Origin: Paraburkholderia saeva
GTDB taxonomy: Bacteria; Pseudomonadota; Gammaproteobacteria; Burkholderiales; Burkholderiaceae
Direction: 5' to 3'
Length of the DNA stretch: 64,000 nucleotides
Assembly (NCBI RefSeq): GCF_907164555.1
Contig: NZ_CAJQZC010000002.1
Coordinates: 186,001 to 250,000 of the forward strand
Shown: positions 58,050 through 64,000 of the stretch, piece by piece
How the letters are laid out: every line of letters begins with the position of its first letter
How positions within the stretch are numbered: position 1 is the first letter of the stretch
Made by a program: the position numbers and the translations under genes
Notes under the pieces: generated by a model
What the model saw: the letters and a program-made list of their open reading frames with translations, nothing else
Databases searched by the model: none
Told to the model about the DNA's origin: nothing

Positions 58050-59720
58050 ATGAAGAATTCCGCGGATCGCCTTTCAGCCCCTCTCGACCTCGAAGCCGCG
58101 CGACGTGCCGCCAGTGAACCTGGCCAGCACGCCATCGACGAGTTCGTGGCCGGTCGCCTCACGCGTCGCGAACTGCTGCGCTACGCAGGCGTGATCGGTC
58201 TCTCGCTGGCGGGCGGCGGCCTCTTCACATCGCCGCGTGCGCAGGCGCAGGGCACGCCAAAAGGTGCGAACGCGACGATCCGCGTCGCGCACCTGATGCC
58301 GGGCGGCGCCGTGGATCCGCTGACCGTGACGGATGCCGGCGGCCTCGCGCTCCTGAACCAGACCGGCGAATTCCTCATCAACGACGACGAGCATTCGCAG
58401 TTGCAACCTGCGCTGGCGCTTTCGTGGGAGCCAAACGCAAAGGGCGACGTGTGGACGTTCAAGCTCCGTCAAAACGTGAAATTCCACGACGGCCAGACGT
58501 TCGGCGCAAAGGACGTCGTCGCCACGTTCGACCGCCTTGCCGATCCGGCAACCGGATCGGCGGCGCTTTCGGTGCTGAAGGGCGTGCTGTCGAAAGGCGG
58601 CGCAAAGCTCGTCGACGAACATACCGTCGCGTTCCATCTCGACGCGCCGAACGGCAACTTCCCGTATTACGTCTCGTCGGACAATTACAACGCTGTGATG
58701 CTGCCCGCGAACTATGCCGGCAACTACGAGAAAACGTTCATCGGCACGGGCGCGTTCAAGCTCGAGTCGTATCAGCCGAAGCTGAGCGCTTCGTTCGTGC
58801 GCAATCCCGACTACTGGGGCGAAAAGGCGCTGCCGCAACGCGTGCAGTTCGCGTTCTACGCCGACGAACAGGCGCAGATTCTCGCGCTGCAGGGTCGTCA
58901 GGCCGATGTGATGGGCACGTTCACCGTGCAGGGCGGCTCCGGCATTCTCAACAATCCCGAGTTCAAGGTGATTGGCGTGCGTTCGAGCGCGCATCGTCAG
59001 ATGCACATGCGCAACGACAATCCGCTTTTCAGGGACAAGCGCGTGCGCCAGGCGCTCGCGCTGTCGCTCGATCGCGACGTGATGGTGCGCGGGCTCTTCA
59101 AGGGCCGCGCGATGGTCGCGAACGACAATCCGTTTGCGTCCGTCTTTCCTTCGTCGGACATGAGCGTGCCGCAACGCAGGCTCGACGTCGCGAAGGCGAA
59201 GCAGCTGCTTGCGCAGGCCGGCGTTCCCAACGGTTTCGACGTCACGCTCACGACCGAGAAATACATGGAGATTCCCGATCTCGCCGTCGTCATACAGAAC
59301 GCGGCGAAGGCGATCGGCGTGCGGATCAACCTGAAGGTGGAAAGCCAGTCGCTCTATTACGGCGCGGGCACGCCCGGTAAATCGGACTGGCTCGACTCGC
59401 CGCTCGGCATCACCGATTATGGCCATCGCGGCGTACCGAACGTGTTCCTCAACGCGCCGCTCACAAGCGGCGGCACCTGGAACGCGGCGCACTTCAAGAA
59501 TCCGCAGTACGACAAACTCGTTGCCGATTTTGTCGGCGCACTCGACGTCGCATCGCAAAAGAAAATCGCCGGACAGATCGAAACCCTGCTACTCGACGAA
59601 ACGCCGGTCATCATCCCGTACTTCTACGACCAGTTGATCGCGACACGCAGCACACTCTCCGGCGTGCGTTTCACCGCAATCGCGCAACTGTATTTCGACC
59701 GCTCGGTGCTGACCGCCTGA
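58050..59720 (+). CDS. Peptide-type ABC transporter substrate-binding protein
   Basis: 556 residues. A Tat signal (TRRELLRYAGVIGLSLAGGG, residues about 38-57) after a long cytoplasmic-looking leader, then an SBP_bac_5 domain (KFHDGQTFGAKDVVATFDRL, and FVRNPDYWG). This family binds di- and oligopeptides, nickel or opines. A Tat rather than Sec signal is unusual for Dpp/Opp proteins, though known. Substrate not inferred. First gene of a four-gene operon; the next gene follows after 79 bases. Confidence 0.9.
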   Translation: MKNSADRLSAPLDLEAARRAASEPGQHAIDEFVAGRLTRRELLRYAGVIGLSLAGGGLFTSPRAQAQGTPKGANATIRVAHLMPGGAVDPLTVTDAGGLALLNQTGEFLINDDEHSQLQPALALSWEPNAKGDVWTFKLRQNVKFHDGQTFGAKDVVATFDRLADPATGSAALSVLKGVLSKGGAKLVDEHTVAFHLDAPNGNFPYYVSSDNYNAVMLPANYAGNYEKTFIGTGAFKLESYQPKLSASFVRNPDYWGEKALPQRVQFAFYADEQAQILALQGRQADVMGTFTVQGGSGILNNPEFKVIGVRSSAHRQMHMRNDNPLFRDKRVRQALALSLDRDVMVRGLFKGRAMVANDNPFASVFPSSDMSVPQRRLDVAKAKQLLAQAGVPNGFDVTLTTEKYMEIPDLAVVIQNAAKAIGVRINLKVESQSLYYGAGTPGKSDWLDSPLGITDYGHRGVPNVFLNAPLTSGGTWNAAHFKNPQYDKLVADFVGALDVASQKKIAGQIETLLLDETPVIIPYFYDQLIATRSTLSGVRFTAIAQLYFDRSVLTA

Positions 59721-59799
59721 GCGGCCCACCGGTTACGCCGCCAGTCCATCCCTACATCGCGTCCGTCGCCCGTTCCATCAAGCCCCAAGCGAGCATTCG

Positions 59800-60810
59800 A
59801 TGTCGACAACGGCTACTCCTCCCACCTCGGCCGCCAGAAGCGGCAACGCAGGCCGCGTCGTGCGCTTCGTGGCGACGCGCGTCGCGCTCTCGCTGGTGAC
59901 GCTGTGGCTCCTTTCCGTGCTCGTCTTCGCGGGCGGCCAGTTGCTGCCGGGCGATATCGGCCGCGCGGTGCTCGGGCCGCTTGCCGATGCGCGCGCAGTC
60001 GCCGCACTCAATCATCAGCTCGGCGCGGACCGGCCTTTGCTCACGCAGTACGTCGGCTGGATCACGCACTTCGTGCGCGGCGACATGGGCATGTCGTATG
60101 TGTTCCGCACGCCGGTCGCGCCGTTCGTCGTCACCGCGCTCGCCCTTTCCGCGAAGCTCGGCCTGCTTGCGTTCGTGGTGGTGGTGCCGCTCGGCATCGC
60201 GGGCGGCGTGTGGGCGGCCATGCACGCGGGACGCTGGATCGATCGCACGATCAGCATCACAGGTCTCTCGGCGACGGTCGTGCCTGAGTTCGTGTCATCG
60301 ATCGTGCTGATCCTGATTTTCGGCATCTGGCTGCAATGGTTGCCGATCGAAGCGTCATACCCACCCGACGCCAGCGTGTTCGAACAACTGAGACATCTGG
60401 TCCTGCCGGTGCTGCCGCTTGTCTTTGTGTTCTTCGGCTACATCGCGCGGATGGCACGCGCGGGCACGGTCGAGGCGCTCGACGCCGACTACACGCGTAC
60501 TGCGATCCTCAAAGGATTGCCGCAGCACGTCGTGATCTGGCGGCACGTACTGCGCAATGCCCTGCTGCCGACGATCACCGTCGCCGCCACGCAGCTTGGC
60601 TACATGATCGGCGGCCTCGTTGTGGTCGAGACGCTCTTTCACTATCAGGGCATCGGCTCGCTGATCTACAACGCCGCCAAGGCGAAGGACTTCCCGATGC
60701 TCGAAGCGGGTGTGCTGACGGTCGGCGTTGTCTATACGGTGGCGAATCTCGCCGCCGATGCGCTCTATGTGCTGCTCAATCCGCGTCTGCGTGTCGGAGG
60801 GGCTGAATGA
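59800..60810 (+). CDS. ABC transporter permease, DppB type
   Basis: 336 residues. Six membrane helices. TRTAILKGLPQHVVIWRHVL is the BPD_transp_1 loop that contacts the ATPase, and a GQLLPGD / DRPLLTQYVGW region is typical of DppB/OppB. Four-base overlap with the next permease (ATGA). Confidence 0.92.
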   Translation: MSTTATPPTSAARSGNAGRVVRFVATRVALSLVTLWLLSVLVFAGGQLLPGDIGRAVLGPLADARAVAALNHQLGADRPLLTQYVGWITHFVRGDMGMSYVFRTPVAPFVVTALALSAKLGLLAFVVVVPLGIAGGVWAAMHAGRWIDRTISITGLSATVVPEFVSSIVLILIFGIWLQWLPIEASYPPDASVFEQLRHLVLPVLPLVFVFFGYIARMARAGTVEALDADYTRTAILKGLPQHVVIWRHVLRNALLPTITVAATQLGYMIGGLVVVETLFHYQGIGSLIYNAAKAKDFPMLEAGVLTVGVVYTVANLAADALYVLLNPRLRVGGAE

Positions 60811-61673
60811 GCGCCGTCGTCCCGCCGGAATCCGCGCGCAACGAAGCGCCCCGCTACGACCGCCTGCGCGCGCTGCTGCTTTCGCCGACGTTCGTCGCCG
60901 GTGCGCTGATCGTGCTCGGCTGGGTGGTGTGCGCGATTGCGGGGCACTGGATCGCACCGCTCGATCCGTATGCGTCCGATCCGCTCAATTCGCTCACGCC
61001 GCCCGATCACACGCACTGGTTCGGCACCGACCAGCTCGGCCGCGATGTGTTTTCGCGCGTGATCACGGGCGCGCGCGACATCCTCACGATCGCGCCGCTC
61101 GCGACGCTGCTCGGCACGCTCGCCGGCACGGCGCTCGGTCTCGTCGTTGGTTATTTCGACGGCTGGATCGACAACGTGATCAGCCGCGCCATCGACGCCG
61201 TGCTCGCGCTGCCGCTCGTGATCGTCGCGCTGCTCGCGCTTGCCGCGGTCGGCACGTCGAACTTCACGGTGATCCTCGTGATCGGCATCACGTTCACGCC
61301 GATTACCGCGCGCACCGTGCGGGCCGCCGTGCTGGCCGAGCGCCACCTCGATTACGTCGCCGCGGCCCAGCTGCGCGGCGAGAACGCGCTCTACATCATG
61401 TTCGCGGAGATCCTGCCGAACGTGCTGCCGCCGATCGTCGTCGAAGCAAACGTGCGGCTCGGTTACGCCATCTTCGCGGTCGCGACACTGTCGTTTCTCG
61501 GCTTCGGCATCCAGCCCCCTTCGGCCGACTGGGGGCTCGCGCTGTCGGAGTCGTACACGCTGATGGCGGGCGGCGCATGGTGGACGGTGGTGTTCGATGC
61601 GGCGGCAATTGCATCGCTCGTCGTCGGCGTCAATCTGATCGCGGATAGCGTGGAAGGTGTACTCGACCGATGA
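60807..61673 (+). CDS. ABC transporter permease, DppC type
   Basis: 288 residues. HTHWFGTDQLGRDVFSRVI is the OppC/DppC N-terminal signature, and LDYVAAAQLRGENALYIMF the EAA loop. Pairs with DppB type to form the channel. Four-base overlap with the ATPase gene. Confidence 0.93.
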   Translation: MSAVVPPESARNEAPRYDRLRALLLSPTFVAGALIVLGWVVCAIAGHWIAPLDPYASDPLNSLTPPDHTHWFGTDQLGRDVFSRVITGARDILTIAPLATLLGTLAGTALGLVVGYFDGWIDNVISRAIDAVLALPLVIVALLALAAVGTSNFTVILVIGITFTPITARTVRAAVLAERHLDYVAAAQLRGENALYIMFAEILPNVLPPIVVEANVRLGYAIFAVATLSFLGFGIQPPSADWGLALSESYTLMAGGAWWTVVFDAAAIASLVVGVNLIADSVEGVLDR

Positions 61674-63766
61674 ACGCGCCGCCGCCCTCCGCCTTCCCCG
61701 CCTTCGACGTATCGAAGAGCGAGCGGACCGATGCGCTGACGATCGTCGGCCTCACCGTCAGCTACCGTTCGCGCGGACGCGATCGCGAGGTGCTGCAGGA
61801 CGTGTCGTTTCGCGTGAAGCGCGGCGAGGCGTATGGTCTCGTCGGCGAATCCGGATGCGGCAAGTCGACGGTCGCGATGGCCGCGCTGCGCTATCTGCCG
61901 CGTAACGGCAAGGTGAAAGCCGGGCGCATCCTGATCGCCGGCCAGGACCCCAATGCGCTCGATGCCGACGCGCTGCGCACGATGCGCGCGAAGTCGATCT
62001 CGATGGTGTATCAGGACCCGGCGCGCGCGCTCAACCCGTCGCTCACTGTCGCGCGTCAGGTATCGGAGGCATTCGAGGCCGCCGGCGCGACGCCTCGCGA
62101 AGCGCTGGAGCGTACAGTCGAGATGTTGCGTCGCGTACAGATCGCGTCGCCCGCGCGCGTGATGGACAGCTACCCGCATCAGCTCTCCGGCGGCATGCAG
62201 CAGCGCGTCGTGATCGCGATGGCGCTCGCGTCGAACCCCGCGCTGCTGATTCTCGATGAACCGACAACCGGTCTCGACGCCACCGTCGAAGCCGAAGTGC
62301 TCGATCTCGTCGCGCAGCTGCGCGCGGAGTTCGGCACGGCGGTCCTCTTCATCAGCCACAACCTTGCGGTGATCGGGCGGATGTGCGAGCGCGTCGGGGT
62401 GCTGTATGCGGGCAAGCTCGTCGAAGAAGGCACGACGCGCGATGTGTTCGCGCGGCCGCGCCATCCGTATACGGTCGGCCTGTTGCGCTGCCTGCCGGTC
62501 ACGGGTCGCAGCAAGGACACGGACCGGCTCGATACGATCGCCGGCCAGTTGCCGCTCGCCGGCTCGGTGACGCAAGGCTGCATTTACGCCGCGCGTTGCC
62601 GCCTCGCCGACGACCGCTGCCGGCGCGAGGCACCGCCGCCGTATCGCGTGAGCGCGAAGCACGGCGACCAGATGTCGCGTTGCCACTATCACGAGCGCGC
62701 CATCGACCTGCCGCGCAATACCGGCGAGCAGCCGGACGCCGGTCGGTCCGCGCGGAGCGGCGCCGAAAAGCCCGTACTCGTGCTGCGCGCCGAACACGTA
62801 TCGAAGACGTTCCACATACCGGGCGGCACGTTACGCGCAGTCGACGACGTCTCGCTCGAACTGATGAAAGGCGAGACGCTTGGCCTCGTCGGCGAATCGG
62901 GCAGCGGGAAGACAACGCTCGCGCGTCTGCTGCTCGGTCTCGTTTCACCCGATGCGGGCAGTGTCATCGAACTCGACGGCGCGCAGTTGCCGGCACGCGT
63001 GACACGTCGCAACGACGAACAGGTGAAGTCGTTGCAGATCGTGTTCCAGAATCCAGATTCGGCGCTTAACCGCTCGCATTCGGTGAGGCGGCTGATCGGC
63101 CGTGCGCTGTCGCGACTGGGTGCGCTGCGCGGGCCGGCACACGACGCGCGGCTTGCCGCGCTCGCCGCCGCCGTGCGCCTGCCCGACCGCTATCTGGGCG
63201 TCCGCACACGCCAGCTGTCGGGCGGCCTCAAGCAGCGCGTCGCGATCGCGCGCGCGTTCGCGGGCGATCCGCGGGTGGTCGTCTGCGACGAACCCACTTC
63301 CGCGCTCGACGTCTCCGTGCAGGCTGCGATTCTCAACCTGCTTGCCGATCTGCAACGCGAACATGGCGTGAGCTATGTGTTCATCTCGCACGACCTCAAC
63401 GTCGTGCGCTATCTGTCCGACCGGATCGCGGTGCTCTATCTCGGCCGCCTGATGGAAATCGGACCGGCCTCCGCGGTGTTCGACGGGCCGCATCATCCGT
63501 ACACCGAGGCGTTGGTCTCGTCGATTCCGACGCTCGATTCAGACGGCGACGCGCAACGCGTCCGTCTTTCCGGCGAACTGCCGTCGGCCTCCGCGCCGCC
63601 TTCCGGCTGCGTTTTTCATACGCGTTGCCCACGCAAGCTCGGCGCGATCTGCGAACAGCAGGATCCGCCGATGCACGATGCCGGTGACGCTCACCGGATT
63701 CGCTGCCACATCCCCGTCGACGAACTGCGTCTGCTTCAGCGCGGCACCGCGCACAGCACGACGTAG
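61670..63766 (+). CDS. ABC transporter ATPase, fused DppD-DppF type
   Basis: 698 residues with two complete nucleotide-binding domains. First: Walker A GESGCGKST (about 58-66), LSGGMQQR, LILDEPTTGLD, then a Cys-rich oligo_HPY end (CIYAARCRLADDRC). Second: GESGSGKTT, QLSGGLKQR, VCDEPTSALDVS, and CVFHTRCPRKLG. In most species DppD and DppF are separate; here one chain supplies both. Last gene of the operon. Confidence 0.93.
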   Translation: MNAPPPSAFPAFDVSKSERTDALTIVGLTVSYRSRGRDREVLQDVSFRVKRGEAYGLVGESGCGKSTVAMAALRYLPRNGKVKAGRILIAGQDPNALDADALRTMRAKSISMVYQDPARALNPSLTVARQVSEAFEAAGATPREALERTVEMLRRVQIASPARVMDSYPHQLSGGMQQRVVIAMALASNPALLILDEPTTGLDATVEAEVLDLVAQLRAEFGTAVLFISHNLAVIGRMCERVGVLYAGKLVEEGTTRDVFARPRHPYTVGLLRCLPVTGRSKDTDRLDTIAGQLPLAGSVTQGCIYAARCRLADDRCRREAPPPYRVSAKHGDQMSRCHYHERAIDLPRNTGEQPDAGRSARSGAEKPVLVLRAEHVSKTFHIPGGTLRAVDDVSLELMKGETLGLVGESGSGKTTLARLLLGLVSPDAGSVIELDGAQLPARVTRRNDEQVKSLQIVFQNPDSALNRSHSVRRLIGRALSRLGALRGPAHDARLAALAAAVRLPDRYLGVRTRQLSGGLKQRVAIARAFAGDPRVVVCDEPTSALDVSVQAAILNLLADLQREHGVSYVFISHDLNVVRYLSDRIAVLYLGRLMEIGPASAVFDGPHHPYTEALVSSIPTLDSDGDAQRVRLSGELPSASAPPSGCVFHTRCPRKLGAICEQQDPPMHDAGDAHRIRCHIPVDELRLLQRGTAHSTT

Positions 63767-64000
63767 CGTGTGATCACGCGCGCCACGCGGTGCGCGCGCC
63801 CGGCCGGCGGCGAGGCTGCACCCGTGAGGGGCCGCACGGGTTCGTCTGCTGAATGCCGGCGATTCATCGATGACACGTCACACGCGGAGAAATACACCTC
63901 GCGTTTCACAGCCGAAACGTTTTCGCAGCGTTATTGAGCGTCTGCGTGCGATTCTGTCTGCGCGAGCAAGGCCCGACGCGGGTTTGCGGGCCGTGGCATG
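63767..64000. other. Sequence after the ABC operon, no gene seen
   Basis: 234 bases to the window edge. GC-rich, with short self-complementary runs but no clear terminator U-run and no ORF with a ribosome site. Confidence 0.4.

Overview
The window looks like chromosomal DNA of a Burkholderiaceae betaproteobacterium, most probably Burkholderia sensu lato (Paraburkholderia or Caballeronia). The evidence is high GC with strong third-position GC, gene orders typical of that group (nadC-nadA next to a desaturase, purN-rsmB-mscS, ribF-ileS-lspA-coaBC-dut, clpS-clpA next to a cold-shock gene and icd), and close family resemblance of nearly every protein. No integrase, transposase, phage gene, rRNA or CRISPR array was seen. 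All starts and functions were read by eye from sequence and translations; no database search was run.

Layout. 1-970: partial exported protein, a long intergenic stretch with a repeated TTACCGGT element, and a small 53-codon gene with its own ribosome site and terminator. 970-7550: housekeeping block (DUF2520 protein, YggT, tRNA-Gly, trmB, uppP, a lipoprotein, a YkgJ protein, hemN, tRNA-Leu). 7650-12993: accessory-looking block after tRNA-Leu (LysR regulator divergent from two short-chain dehydrogenases, an amino acid permease, an exported hydrolase). 13146-16353: rsuA, small membrane protein, epimerase-like protein, ferredoxin reductase. 16305-17690: an Abi_2/HEPN gene and a 525-base intergenic region with two predicted short transcripts. 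17691-24506: aminotransferase, GNAT, and a complete branched-chain amino acid ABC transporter (livF-G-M-H plus its binding lipoprotein). 25056-32000: ispH-fkpB, radC, rpmB-rpmG, and NAD synthesis (nadB converging on nadA-nadC). 32098-44323: desaturase, mscS-type channel, rsmB, purN, then ribF, ileS, lspA, coaBC, an LLM flavoenzyme and dut. 44419-53662: clpS-clpA, cold-shock gene, copper-linked multicopper oxidase with a Cys/His-rich partner, icd, rluE, an Asr-like small protein, a DUF192 protein. 53983-63766: a second EF-G, a His-rich cupin with a Ni/Co transporter, and a four-gene dipeptide/oligopeptide ABC operon whose two ATPases are fused.

How the genes fit together. Most of the window is core metabolism and translation with tight operons: overlaps of 1 to 4 bases join livG-livF, nadA-nadC, purN-rsmB, ileS-lspA, clpS-clpA and the dpp-like genes. 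Convergent pairs are usually separated by strong bidirectional terminators.

The most interesting place is 16305-17690. There a lower-GC Abi_2 gene carrying the RNase-type HEPN motif sits beside a near-consensus promoter that starts next to its initiation codon, points away from it, and leads about 100 bases to a perfect 12-bp terminator hairpin with no convincing ORF. This is a candidate HEPN-toxin plus small-RNA unit. Immediately downstream lies a second short transcript: a promoter, a leaderless 16-codon ORF with four consecutive Arg codons, alternative hairpins and a terminator just ahead of an acetylornithine-type aminotransferase, which has the form of an arginine-responsive attenuator. 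Other points of interest are a 26-bp perfect palindrome upstream of icd and the metal-linked gene pairs.
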